From Arachidicoccus sp050436765 (lineage in GTDB: Bacteria > Bacteroidota > Bacteroidia > Chitinophagales > Chitinophagaceae), in contig NZ_JBNQGD010000055.1 in the NCBI RefSeq assembly GCF_050436765.1, positions 1 through 29,122 on the forward strand: a stretch of DNA of 29,122 nt, in the 5' to 3' direction. A model generated the notes under the pieces. It was given only the letters and a program-made list of their open reading frames with translations, did no database searches and was not told the DNA's origin. How positions within the stretch are numbered: the stretch's first letter is position 1; the number at the start of each line of letters is the position of its first letter. Below are positions 8,642-16,834 of the stretch, piece after piece. The translations under genes were made by a program, and so were the position numbers.

Positions 8642-10801
8642 CCCAATATAAAAGCTTCTACCTATTGATGGAATAATTCCCGGACCGGGGTATTCGTCTG
8701 TCCTTAAAGTGAAGTATGATTTATTTGTCAAATTATTTGCACCAAGTTGAACAGTATAATTTTTTATTTTGTAGGTGGTGCTAAAATCTAAAACAGTATA
8801 TGCTGGGATGTAACCAGCAATGGGGTCGGTGCTTGCTTTTACATTAGATGCGTCTCCATAAGCGTCACCAACAGAATTTATCTGGAAAGTAGCAGAGAAA
8901 TTACTGTTGTTAAAAATTACGCCTATTCGATTAATTGTTTTGGCTGCAGCTTCTACCCTGTTTCCTTTATATTCACCACTCGTATATTTTGCATCTACAT
9001 ATGCGAAAGAATTGAAAAGACTTAACCCATATTTTGACGCTGTATTTAGGTATTTTAAGAAATTAAATTCAATATAGCTCTCTATTCCTTTATGTACACT
9101 ATTAGCAATATTTGTTCTATACGAATATTGGTTGCCTGTTGACGGGTCTGTTAAAACTACAACACCAATTTTATTATCGTAAGCTAAATAAAAAGCATCT
9201 ATATCAAAATTCAAATAATTCTTTATAGTTCCTCGATAACCCAAGTCAGAATTGAACCCATAGGCATCTTTTAAATTTGGATTAATTTTAGATGTTGTAC
9301 CAAATGGCTCTAATTGGCTATAGTCAATAGGGCGGTATGCTTGGGTTATATTGCCATAAACATTTGTATTACTAGTGACTTTAAACTCCAGTCCTACTCC
9401 AAATAAAGGAAATGTTCTGTTGCGATTCTCATTAGTAATTTGCCTGACGTCGTCAGTTGTTTTATATCCACTTGCAGTACTATGTAAATATTCAAATCTG
9501 AAACCTGGTGTAATGGACAGCTTATTTCCTATTCTGAAAATATTTTCTACAAAAGGAGCAACGTTTGCAGTTGTAAAATCTAAATTGTAGCCCCAATCGC
9601 CAGTAATGGACAAGTCAAAATCACTCCCTGTTGAACCCTCGCCGCCGCCTTGTCTTTTAAACCAGGCGTACGCATAACGTAACCCACCCGACAGGATTGC
9701 TTTTTGATTTCCAATGTTGTAGCTTTTTGATAATCTAAATTCTGTGGTGCTGTTTTTCATATCTTCATTACCAACTTCGCGTGGCGCATAAGCATTTGTA
9801 GCAGGGTCTATTCCGTCTATGGCCTGGGGGCCGCCATCTTCATTTCGCCACACTAATGAACGTTGACTAAACAAATAGGTCGTTTTTAAACTAATAGTTG
9901 TAGCTTCTGTTGGGGCATAATTGGCATAAACTGTTAAGACATTCCACGGACTTTTTAGCCAATTTCTTGCTCTTGTAGACATTTTAGAGCTAACATTAAA
10001 TAGACTATCGGTTAACCCGCCCGGCATTTTTATTTGGTTACGAAGCAAGGAATATTCTATTCCAAGATTCAATTTTTCCGATACTTTATATTGCACTTTT
10101 CCAAATCCGGAAATCTGCCATTGTTGACTATTGGGACGATAACCTTGTATTGCCCTATATTGCAAAAACCCGTAATAGCTCAATTTTTTATAAGTTCCTC
10201 CAACCGAATTAAAAGAATTGAACAGACCGTAACTACCTATGGTTTGCGACGTTGTAAATTCAAACTTTTTATCGGTAGGCGCGTCTTTAATCACATAATT
10301 GACTAATCCTCCAAATTGAGCACCAAATTGGAGTGATGCTGCACCACGTACCATTTCTATTCTTTGAACAGCATTCATTGGCGGAATATAATAAGCCTCA
10401 TTATATCCATAAATATCGGCACTAATATTATAGCCGTCCTGACGAGTATTCATTTCTATACTTTGTAAGGGGTTTAGGCCTCTGGTACCAATGCCATTTG
10501 CAGTGAAACCGCCTGTCTCTGTTTCTACAATGTTCAGGCCTGGGATACGTCCTAAAATTTGTCTTGTATTATTAATGGCATCATTTGCATCTAAACTATC
10601 CACAATAACTACTTCATTTTTCTTTCCGGCGTAAATAATCCCATTTTTTACGTCCGGCATATGGCCTATCCCTCGAATATTTTTAAAACCTACAATTTCT
10701 AGGTCTTTGAGATTTTGCGTTTTAATGGAGTCCGATTTTTGTGCAGAGGCAGCAAAAGGAATAGTAATAATTATAGCTAATAGGATATTTTTTATGTGCA
10801 T
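8624..10801 (-). CDS. TonB-dependent outer-membrane receptor, FecA/siderophore type
   Basis: A 725-residue outer-membrane receptor. The signal peptide (MHIKNILLAIIITIPFAASAQ region) is followed directly by a plug domain, with no N-terminal carboxypeptidase-like or signalling domain. Plug motifs are those of the FecA group: ILGRIPGLNIVE, GIGTRGLNP, DGYNISADIYGY, AYYIPPMNAVQRIEMVRGA and FGAQFGGLVNYVIKDAP. The rest is a 22-strand barrel closing with the terminal aromatic sequence GRSFYIGLTATF. The expected cargo is a ferric chelate such as ferric citrate. No FecI/FecR pair, SusD or permease lies near, so it is an orphan receptor. It is not a SusC protein, so it is unlikely to serve the glycan locus on its left. 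Confidence 0.88.
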   Translation of the reverse strand: MHIKNILLAIIITIPFAASAQKSDSIKTQNLKDLEIVGFKNIRGIGHMPDVKNGIIYAGKKNEVVIVDSLDANDAINNTRQILGRIPGLNIVETETGGFTANGIGTRGLNPLQSIEMNTRQDGYNISADIYGYNEAYYIPPMNAVQRIEMVRGAASLQFGAQFGGLVNYVIKDAPTDKKFEFTTSQTIGSYGLFNSFNSVGGTYKKLSYYGFLQYRAIQGYRPNSQQWQISGFGKVQYKVSEKLNLGIEYSLLRNQIKMPGGLTDSLFNVSSKMSTRARNWLKSPWNVLTVYANYAPTEATTISLKTTYLFSQRSLVWRNEDGGPQAIDGIDPATNAYAPREVGNEDMKNSTTEFRLSKSYNIGNQKAILSGGLRYAYAWFKRQGGGEGSTGSDFDLSITGDWGYNLDFTTANVAPFVENIFRIGNKLSITPGFRFEYLHSTASGYKTTDDVRQITNENRNRTFPLFGVGLEFKVTSNTNVYGNITQAYRPIDYSQLEPFGTTSKINPNLKDAYGFNSDLGYRGTIKNYLNFDIDAFYLAYDNKIGVVVLTDPSTGNQYSYRTNIANSVHKGIESYIEFNFLKYLNTASKYGLSLFNSFAYVDAKYTSGEYKGNRVEAAAKTINRIGVIFNNSNFSATFQINSVGDAYGDASNVKASTDPIAGYIPAYTVLDFSTTYKIKNYTVQLGANNLTNKSYFTLRTDEYPGPGIIPSIGRSFYIGLTATF

Positions 10802-11006
10802 CTATTTTTTTTGCAAAGGAATCTTATAATAGAAACAAATAATTACCATATTGGGAAACCTATTTACGAGAAAGGGAAAATTTGCGTTTTGTAACGTGCA
10901 ACTCTGCACATTAGACTATTATGCTCAGTAGCTCTTTCTCTTAGCAGCAGCATTTTCTGCATTATTCAGAACCTGTATCCATTAAAATTTAAAAAGCTAT
11001 CACGGG

Positions 11007-11426
11007 CTAAGAAAATAGTGTATCTACTTCCCAGAATTTTTCTTTCATTAGACTCAATGCAAAAGCTCCAGCAGATGCCGCAAATACTGAGTAATCAAGC
11101 GGTGCTTTAATGCCGAGTGAAAAACACATTGAAAGACCAAATAAAAGCATTAGAAAACCGCTCATTTTTGCAAAAAACTCAGTTTTATAGCCAATTAGAA
11201 GGCAAAGAGGAAAAATTATCTCTCCGATTGTTGCAATAGCCCCAGTTACAGGGATGAAAGATGCGGGAAGCCAGGGATTAATTGACTTAGTATATTCCAG
11301 AAACGCATTCCAATTACCCCAGGATGAAAATTTCTCACTCCATAATCCAAACCTGTCTGCCACTGCGGATAACATGCCGGCCGAAATAGAAAGCCGTAGA
11401 AAGAGCTTTATAATCTTCGTTTCCAT
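11007..11426 (-). CDS. DoxX-family membrane protein
   Basis: This 139-residue protein has about four hydrophobic helices and the DoxX pattern: an N-terminal LFLRLSISAGMLSAVADRFG, the loop SINPWLPASFIP, a GEIIFPLCLLIG helix and a final LDYSVFAASAGAFALSL helix. DoxX proteins are small inner-membrane subunits found with thiol or quinone redox enzymes; in mycobacteria a DoxX protein forms a complex with superoxide dismutase and a thiosulfate sulfurtransferase. The precise role here is unknown. It lies downstream of a GNAT gene on the same strand, at the tail of the redox gene run. Confidence 0.8.
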   Translation of the reverse strand: METKIIKLFLRLSISAGMLSAVADRFGLWSEKFSSWGNWNAFLEYTKSINPWLPASFIPVTGAIATIGEIIFPLCLLIGYKTEFFAKMSGFLMLLFGLSMCFSLGIKAPLDYSVFAASAGAFALSLMKEKFWEVDTLFS

Positions 11427-11615
11427 AGTTTAATTAAATTGTATAATAGTCAAAAATATAGATAATAATTTAAATATATTAAAAGAAGCGCGCCACTCCA
11501 AATAATCTAATCTGGTATATGATATCTTATTTGAAGTCTTGGCACAACTTCCCCTTCATGGTATTGTTATAAATAAACATGGCTAACCATGGTCCTTCTG
11601 TTAGTAAAAAATAAA

Positions 11616-11909
11616 TTACCGTGCGGCTCGAATATCTCCATAGATCTCTGGATATTTGTTAAACATCATCCCGACAAATCCACATTCCGGAATTATTTTC
11701 AGATTATTTTTACGTGCATAATTTACTGCTGAGTCTATCAATTTTTTGCCATATCCATGGCCACGTTGTGTGAGACCAACACTTGTGTAGCCTGCTTTTA
11801 ATATGCCAGGTGTGATATTTGTCATCATTCTACCCACTTCTTGCCCATCTACAATTAGCGAAAAAAAGGAGACGCCTTTTTCTCCTTCGTGTATTTCAAT
11901 TTTTTCCAT
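11616..11909 (-). CDS. Small GNAT-like N-acetyltransferase (NATD1/YjdJ type)
   Basis: A 97-residue single-domain protein of the short GNAT family. It has the beta-strand pair VSFFSLIVDGQEVGRM, the acetyl-CoA-binding turn QRGHGYGKKLIDSAV and the family ending NLKIIPECGFVGMMFNKYPE, in which the Pro-Glu-Cys and the C-terminal tyrosine region are typical. The substrate is unknown for most of this group. It is separated from the upstream glnS by about 230 bp that contain a coding-like remnant, so it may not be cotranscribed with it. Confidence 0.8.
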   Translation of the reverse strand: MEKIEIHEGEKGVSFFSLIVDGQEVGRMMTNITPGILKAGYTSVGLTQRGHGYGKKLIDSAVNYARKNNLKIIPECGFVGMMFNKYPEIYGDIRAAR

Positions 11910-11935
11910 TTTACAAAGTTTTATTAATTGATAAT

Positions 11936-12103
11936 TTAAATAAGAATATCTTCTGTAAAACCTGGCTTTTCACTTTTTGAAGAGATTGCGTCAGATTTTT
12001 TATAGTAATTATTCGATTTTGCCCTTCGTTCTTCCCTTAATAATTCTGTATAACCATTTGCTAAAGCGGATGAATCAATACGGGTAGTTTGTTTATATTT
12101 ACT
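11936..12103 (-). pseudogene. Coding-like C-terminal remnant between glnS and the GNAT gene
   Basis: A minus-strand frame of 55 codons ends in TAA at 11936-11938 and reads like protein (ALANGYTELLREERRAKSNN, then EKPGFTEDILI). It has no ATG, GTG or other convincing start, and a stop lies just upstream in the same frame. It is probably the tail of a lost gene or a small gene with a damaged start. I do not recognise the family. Confidence 0.3.
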
Positions 12104-12136
12104 TTATTAGCTTATGGATTATTGTCAACGAATATT

Positions 12137-13792
12137 TCATGTCTTCTTCCAACCAGCTTTAAGACCGACTGTTCGATTGAAAATTAACTGATCAGCACTT
12201 GAATCCTTATCTTTTATAAAATAGCCCAACCTGATAAATTGAAAAGGTATGCCCATATAATCCTTAGTTGAAAGATCTTTCTCGACGTACGCACCTTGTA
12301 TTATCTCAACACTATCTTTATTAAAATAATTTATAAAGTCATCGCCCAATTGATTGGGGTCTTCCACCCTAAAAAGCCGATCATAAAGTCGAATTTCGGC
12401 AGCATCAGCATGAGCAACGCTTAGCCAGTGAATCGTACTTTTGACTTTGAATTTCTCTTGCTCATTGCCGGATTTAGTTTCCGGAAAATATTTACAGTGA
12501 AGCTCAATGATTTTGCCATGCAGGTCTTTTACTATATGTTCACACAAGATAATATAAGCCCCTTTTAGCCTAACCATTCCTCCCAAAAATAGTCTAAAAT
12601 AATTTTTTGTCGGAAATTCCATGAAGTCATCCTCCTCAATCCACAACTCTTTGGTAAATAAAACTTTACGACTGTCTGCCGTTTCTTCTCCGGGGAAGTT
12701 CTCCAAATCTATAGATTCAATAGCCGCCTCATCTAAATTGGTTATAATTACTTTCAACGGTTTTAAAACAGCTATCCTCCTCTGGGCAGATCGATTTAGA
12801 TCGTCGCGAATACAAAATTCCAATAAATTGCTATCTGTGATTGTATCTCGCTTTGCAACACCAATTCGTTCGCAAAAATCACGGATTGCCTTTGGCGTAT
12901 ATCCCCTACGGCGAAGGCCAGCTATAGTTGGTAAACGGGGGTCATCCCATCCATCAACCAAACCCAACTCGACCAGCCGTTGCAGCTTCCGCTTGCTCAT
13001 GACCATATATTTAATATTTAAACGTGCAAACTCAATTTGTTTGGAGGGGAATAACTCCAATTTGGTGATAAACCAGTTATATAATTGTCTGTGTTCGACA
13101 AATTCAAGAGTACAGGTAGAATGACTTATACGCTCAATAGCATCAGATTGGCCATGTGCGAAATCATACAAAGGATAAATGCACCATTTTTTCCCGGTTC
13201 TGTGGTGGGAAGCATACTTGATTCGGTACATGATTGGATCCCTCATGTGCATATTGGCCGCAGCCAGGTCTATTTTCGCACGTAATACCTTCTCACCATC
13301 TCTAAATTGGCCATTTCTCATTGCCTCAAATAAAAGTAAATTCTCATCCGGTGACCGTCTTCTATACATATTAGGGACGCCTGGAACTAGTGGTGTACCC
13401 TTTTGTTCAGCAATCTCTTCAGATTTACTATCATCGACATAAGCCAGCCCCATCTTAATTAATCTAACCGCAAGATCATAAAGAGTTTCAAAGTAGTCAG
13501 AAGTATAGTATTCATTTTCCCATTCAAACCCAAGCCAGCTAATATCCTTTTTGATGGCATCTATATAACTGCTATTTTCCCGTTCAGGATTAGTATCGTC
13601 AAATCTTAAATTAACACTCCCTTTGTATCTTAATGCGAGTCCAAAGTTTAAACAAATAGATTTAGCATGCCCAATGTGTAAATATCCGTTGGGCTCAGGT
13701 GGGAATCTCGTAGCGATCCCTTCACTATAAACCTGATTTTGAATATCTTCCTGAATAATTGCTACAATAAAATTTAAAGATTGTTCCATCAT
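12137..13792 (-). CDS. glnS: Glutamine--tRNA ligase
   Basis: Class-I aminoacyl-tRNA synthetase that charges tRNA-Gln with glutamine in the cytoplasm. The HIGH motif is in RFPPEPNGYLHIGHAKSIC and the KMSKS equivalent is VMSKRKL. Other GlnS hallmarks are NLRFDDTNP, KWCIYPLYDFAHG, GWDDPRLPTIAGLRRRGYT and the C-terminal VFNRTVGL-type ending (IFNRTVGLKAGW). With the start at 13792 it has 551 residues, close to the E. coli enzyme. An alternative ATG at 13861 would add 23 residues and overlap the trxB stop as TAATG; the added segment does not resemble GlnS N-termini, so the internal MMEQSLNFI start is preferred. Direct cotranscription with trxB is likely. Presence in a redox operon raises the possibility of an accessory second copy. 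Confidence 0.93.
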   Translation of the reverse strand: MMEQSLNFIVAIIQEDIQNQVYSEGIATRFPPEPNGYLHIGHAKSICLNFGLALRYKGSVNLRFDDTNPERENSSYIDAIKKDISWLGFEWENEYYTSDYFETLYDLAVRLIKMGLAYVDDSKSEEIAEQKGTPLVPGVPNMYRRRSPDENLLLFEAMRNGQFRDGEKVLRAKIDLAAANMHMRDPIMYRIKYASHHRTGKKWCIYPLYDFAHGQSDAIERISHSTCTLEFVEHRQLYNWFITKLELFPSKQIEFARLNIKYMVMSKRKLQRLVELGLVDGWDDPRLPTIAGLRRRGYTPKAIRDFCERIGVAKRDTITDSNLLEFCIRDDLNRSAQRRIAVLKPLKVIITNLDEAAIESIDLENFPGEETADSRKVLFTKELWIEEDDFMEFPTKNYFRLFLGGMVRLKGAYIILCEHIVKDLHGKIIELHCKYFPETKSGNEQEKFKVKSTIHWLSVAHADAAEIRLYDRLFRVEDPNQLGDDFINYFNKDSVEIIQGAYVEKDLSTKDYMGIPFQFIRLGYFIKDKDSSADQLIFNRTVGLKAGWKKT

Positions 13793-13860
13793 TATACTCC
13801 TTTTCGGTATTTCATTGACTCCTATACCATGTAGCTGATTACCAGCCCCAGAATTGGCCA

Positions 13861-14820
13861 TTACTCCACTGAATCATGCTCCATTGCCGATAGAAACCGC
13901 TCGGAATCAAGTGCAGCCATGCAACCACTTCCAGCGGAGGTAACCGCTTGACGATAAATGGGGTCTTGAGCATCACCACAACAGAAAATACCTGGAATAT
14001 TTGTTTTTGTAGAACAATTATTTGTTGTAATGTAACCTGATTCATTCATAACGATCCATTGCTTAAATATCTCTGTGTTTGGTTGATGGCCGATCGCAAC
14101 AAAAAATCCTGTTACGTCTAATGTAGATTCCTCCTCTGTTGTGTTATTGAACAAACGAGCACCATTTACCTTTTGTCCATTTCCGAGCACTTCCTTTACG
14201 TCCACGTTGAACAAGACTTCAATATTAGTCGTATTTTCGACTCTACGAACCATTGTTTTGGATGCCTTGAAGTTCGCTTTACGAACCAATACGTATACCT
14301 TTCTGCAAAGTTTAGCCAAGTGCAAGGCTTCCTCTGCTGCTGTATCCCCGGCTCCAACAATCGCGACATCCTGTCCCTTAAAGAAGAAACCGTCACAAGT
14401 CGCACAGGCTGAGACGCCGCTGCCTGCATACGCCCGTTCTGACTCAAGTCCCAGCCATTTTGGAGTGGCCCCAGTAGCTATAATTACTGTATCAGCCAAG
14501 ACTATTTTTTTCTCGTCGATGGTAACTTTATAGGGGGGGTGGGAAAAATCAACAGTACTTACATACCCTATTCGTAAATCCGCACCCATCCTGGCCGCTT
14601 GTTTATGAAAGGCCGCCATCATTTCCGGGCCCATTATGCTATCAGGATAGCCTGGGTAATTTTCAACCTCGGAGGTTTTTGTGAGCTGCCCACCGATAAA
14701 CAATCCAGAATACAAGACAGGTTTTAGATCAGCCCGAGCCGCGTAAATAGCAGCTGTATAGCCCGATGGACCTGAACCTATGATCAGGCATTTTATTCTT
14801 TCAATCTGCTGTTCCCCCAT
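13861..14820 (-). CDS. trxB: Thioredoxin-disulfide reductase
   Basis: A 319-residue cytoplasmic flavoprotein that passes electrons from NADPH to thioredoxin. The FAD-binding motif IIGSGPSGYTAAIYAARA, the GGQLTKTSEVENYPG segment, the redox-active pair Cys139/Cys142 in ACATCDG, the NADPH motif IVGAGDTAAEEALHLAKL and the C-terminal FAD motif GIFCCGDAQD with RQAVTSAGSGCMAAL are all present. Length fits the low-molecular-weight bacterial class. It follows msrBA on the same strand (32 nt between them) and its stop overlaps a possible glnS ATG. Thioredoxin recycled by TrxB is the usual electron donor for MsrA and MsrB, so the neighbourhood is functionally coherent. No thioredoxin gene is in the window. 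Confidence 0.95.
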   Translation of the reverse strand: MGEQQIERIKCLIIGSGPSGYTAAIYAARADLKPVLYSGLFIGGQLTKTSEVENYPGYPDSIMGPEMMAAFHKQAARMGADLRIGYVSTVDFSHPPYKVTIDEKKIVLADTVIIATGATPKWLGLESERAYAGSGVSACATCDGFFFKGQDVAIVGAGDTAAEEALHLAKLCRKVYVLVRKANFKASKTMVRRVENTTNIEVLFNVDVKEVLGNGQKVNGARLFNNTTEEESTLDVTGFFVAIGHQPNTEIFKQWIVMNESGYITTNNCSTKTNIPGIFCCGDAQDPIYRQAVTSAGSGCMAALDSERFLSAMEHDSVE

Positions 14821-14852
14821 AATAGCCTTACTTTTAATTAATAGATATTTTG

Positions 14853-15824
14853 TTATTGCTTTAATTTCTCATAATGCACACTCCGAAATTTTGCTAGCTT
14901 TGGATCGATTACTGCCTGGCAATATCCTCCTTCCTGATTCCTGTTATAATAATTCTGGTGGTAATCTTCTGCTTTATAAAAATGTTCGAACATTTCCAGT
15001 TGGGTGACGATCATGTCCGGATATTCCTTTTGCACCTCATCGATAACGTTCATTGCAGATTGTTTCTCTTCTTCAGACCTGTAAAAAATTACACTCCGGT
15101 ATTGTGAACCTCGGTCGGCTCCCTGTCTGTCTACCGTAGTCGGGTTATGGGTACTCAAATGTATTCTTAATAGGTCATCAAAAGTTATTTCATCAGGGTT
15201 GTAAGTTATTTCTATTACCTCTGCATGGCCGGTGGCACCACCACACACCTCTCTATAGGTAGGATTAACAACACTTCCCCCACTGAATCCACTCTCTACT
15301 TTTACCACACCGATAATTCGCTGAAAAATAGCCTCTGTACACCAAAAGCAACCTCCGCCAATATCTATTTTTTTCTCATTGATGGCCACTTTATTCAAGG
15401 AAACAGCGTTCATACAATAGCGTAGCCCACTGGGTTTTGGACCATCTTGAAAAACGTGCCCCAGGTGGGCATCACAAGTATTGCAGACGGCTTCAATACG
15501 TTGCATGCCAAAAGTGATATCCTTATGGTAGGCAACCGCATTTTCTTTTATCGGTTGCGTAAAAGAAGGCCATCCTGACCTACTTTCAAATTTTGTTTCA
15601 GCGTCGAAAAGTTCTGTGCCACAACAAACGCATGCGTATCTACCAGGCTCAAAATATGAGCAAAGATCAGAACTGAATGCTCGTTCTGTACCTTTAAGCC
15701 GGGCGATATTGAACTGTTCTGGTGACAGAAGCGCCTTCCATTCTTCCTCTGTTTTTTCTACTCTTTTATCGGGAACAGGATTGCCAAAATCCGAAAATTT
15801 TATAACATCAAGCCATTTTAGCAT
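14853..15824 (-). CDS. msrBA: Bifunctional peptide methionine sulfoxide reductase MsrB-MsrA
   Basis: This fusion repairs both stereoisomers of methionine sulfoxide. Residue numbers below are from the chosen start MLKWLDVIKF. The N-terminal MsrB domain has two zinc CxxC pairs (in YACVCCG and AVCNTCDAHLGHVF), the SRSGWPSF motif and the catalytic Cys137 in GLRYCMNA. The C-terminal MsrA domain has the catalytic Cys159 in GGGCFWCTEA, then GFSGG and GHAEVIEITYNP, and ends with a recycling-type cysteine in GGYCQAV. An in-frame ATG at 15857 would overlap the preceding gene by 17 nt; the 15824 start fits MsrB homologues better. The order is B-A, unlike the A-B order of PilB-type fusions. There is no signal peptide, so the enzyme is cytoplasmic. 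Confidence 0.93.
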   Translation of the reverse strand: MLKWLDVIKFSDFGNPVPDKRVEKTEEEWKALLSPEQFNIARLKGTERAFSSDLCSYFEPGRYACVCCGTELFDAETKFESRSGWPSFTQPIKENAVAYHKDITFGMQRIEAVCNTCDAHLGHVFQDGPKPSGLRYCMNAVSLNKVAINEKKIDIGGGCFWCTEAIFQRIIGVVKVESGFSGGSVVNPTYREVCGGATGHAEVIEITYNPDEITFDDLLRIHLSTHNPTTVDRQGADRGSQYRSVIFYRSEEEKQSAMNVIDEVQKEYPDMIVTQLEMFEHFYKAEDYHQNYYNRNQEGGYCQAVIDPKLAKFRSVHYEKLKQ

Positions 15825-15840
15825 AGTTTTAGGTTTAAAT

Positions 15841-16284
15841 TTAAAAAATTGATTCAATCATAAAGGTCTTGTCATTAAAAACAAAGGAATCGTTTTGTTT
15901 CTTGTCCATAAGTGCCTGGTAAAAAGGAGCATCAGGGGACATTGCAACAAAATGCTTTCCTTCAAGGTCGAATTGACACGCAGGTATCCCTATGATATAA
16001 TATTGGCCATTGACCAGGGCTACTGCTCCTTCCGAAACAATACCTTTACTACCAAAATCTAACTTGCGAAGCATTTCGATTTCATCGTTTCGTTGTAGAA
16101 TTTGCCTTTGAAGTGCCTGCAAATATTCTTCTGTCTGCTCCCGGTGGGAATTGTCATCAGCATCTCGAACATCCTCAAGGTTAAGATTGCCTCCGCTTTG
16201 GTAGCTTGCATATTCTTCCCTCAGATGCTTAAGTGTTTCCTGTTGTGCTTTAATAAGTGTCGCTTTTAAAGTAACTTTATCCAT
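15841..16284 (-). CDS. Gre-like transcription factor (GreA/GreB C-terminal fold)
   Basis: A 147-residue protein with two parts. The first ~85 residues form a charged helical coiled coil (LKHLREEYAS, then EYLQALQRQILQRNDEIEML). The last ~60 residues match the FKBP-like C-terminal domain of GreA/GreB: YYIIGIPACQFDLEGKHFVA, then MSPDAPFYQALMDKKQNDSF and a closing F.IESIF. Such small Bacteroidota proteins are often mislabelled 3-oxoacyl-ACP synthase. The likely role is binding the secondary channel of RNA polymerase to affect pausing or stress transcription, but the acidic coiled-coil tip of genuine Gre factors is not obvious, so cleavage activity is uncertain. It sits between an NTF2-like gene and msrBA on the same strand. 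Confidence 0.75.
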   Translation of the reverse strand: MDKVTLKATLIKAQQETLKHLREEYASYQSGGNLNLEDVRDADDNSHREQTEEYLQALQRQILQRNDEIEMLRKLDFGSKGIVSEGAVALVNGQYYIIGIPACQFDLEGKHFVAMSPDAPFYQALMDKKQNDSFVFNDKTFMIESIF

Positions 16285-16340
16285 AAATTTTCTTTTGTTG
16301 CAATTTTAGTTCCCTTGTTTTACTAATATTTGTTCTTGTG

Positions 16341-16694
16341 CTAGCCTTTGAAATACCGCTCCTCTATCACCTGGCCATTTTCCCATAACGAGCGGATTAT
16401 CTCGTGTAAAGAAAAATTACTTCCATCTTTCATATCGAAATCTAAAAGATATTCTGAAAAAGAAGCATTGTCATCAGCGGCAGATAGCAGTAGCTCGAGT
16501 TTATTTACCTTTTTAATTGAGGCCATAAAATCGATTAACTTCTTCATTACAGCTTGTTTTCCGATTGTCGTTGTTCCGTCAAATTCGATGGTCTTTATAT
16601 TTTGTGCAAAATATTTTTCACCAGCGTTAATGAGTTCACCTTTTACTACCATTTCATTCATGGCATTTACTTGGTCTTGAAAATTCTTTTCCAT
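16341..16694 (-). CDS. SnoaL/NTF2-like small protein
   Basis: A 117-residue protein with the NTF2-like cone-fold pattern: N-terminal helix with VVKGELINAGEKYFAQN, a strand TIEFDGTTTIGK that is typical of SnoaL-type proteins, a helix AVMKKLIDFMASIK, and paired strands ending SLHEIIRSLWENGQVIEERY. Members may be small enzymes or ligand-binding proteins and function cannot be read from the fold. It lies in the same minus-strand run directly after egtB once the assembly gap is accounted for (about 53 nt between the two genes if the flanking 17-bp repeat is collapsed). Confidence 0.7.
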   Translation of the reverse strand: MEKNFQDQVNAMNEMVVKGELINAGEKYFAQNIKTIEFDGTTTIGKQAVMKKLIDFMASIKKVNKLELLLSAADDNASFSEYLLDFDMKDGSNFSLHEIIRSLWENGQVIEERYFKG

Positions 16695-16740
16695 TTTTTT
16701 GATTTTATATTGTGAATAATATGTACTTTTCTCTTGATGA

Positions 16741-16800
16741 GCTCGGAGTCTTCACTCGGCGGCGCGGTAGCCCAGGTGCTCGGCGGCGGCGACGGCGCCA
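16741..16800. other. GC-rich foreign tail next to the gap (probable chimeric sequence)
   Basis: These 60 bases contain 46 G/C (77%), far above the surrounding AT-rich DNA. Read on the minus strand they encode GAVAAAEHLGYRAAE followed by TGA (16799-16752), with every codon ending in G or C, as in actinobacterial genes. This is best explained as a contaminating or chimeric read end left at a contig edge. Confidence 0.65.
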
Positions 16801-16810
16801 NNNNNNNNNN
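16801..16810. other. Assembly gap (10 N)
   Basis: Ten unknown bases. The number is a conventional placeholder and says nothing about true length. Confidence 0.98.
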
Positions 16811-16834
16811 TACTTTTCTCTTGATGACCTCCTA

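Larger units (their letters stand above)
16724..16827. repeat. 17-bp direct repeat flanking the assembly gap
   Basis: The sequence tacttttctcttgatga occurs at 16724-16740 and again at 16811-16827, immediately after the N run; both copies continue with one differing base and then ctc. It looks like an unmerged overlap of two contig ends. Collapsing it removes the N run and the GC-rich block between the copies and leaves a short ordinary spacer. Confidence 0.7.

Noticed and set aside
12621..13124. 167-codon plus-strand frame opposite glnS
   Set aside because: Antisense shadow of the conserved synthetase; low-complexity translation without domains.
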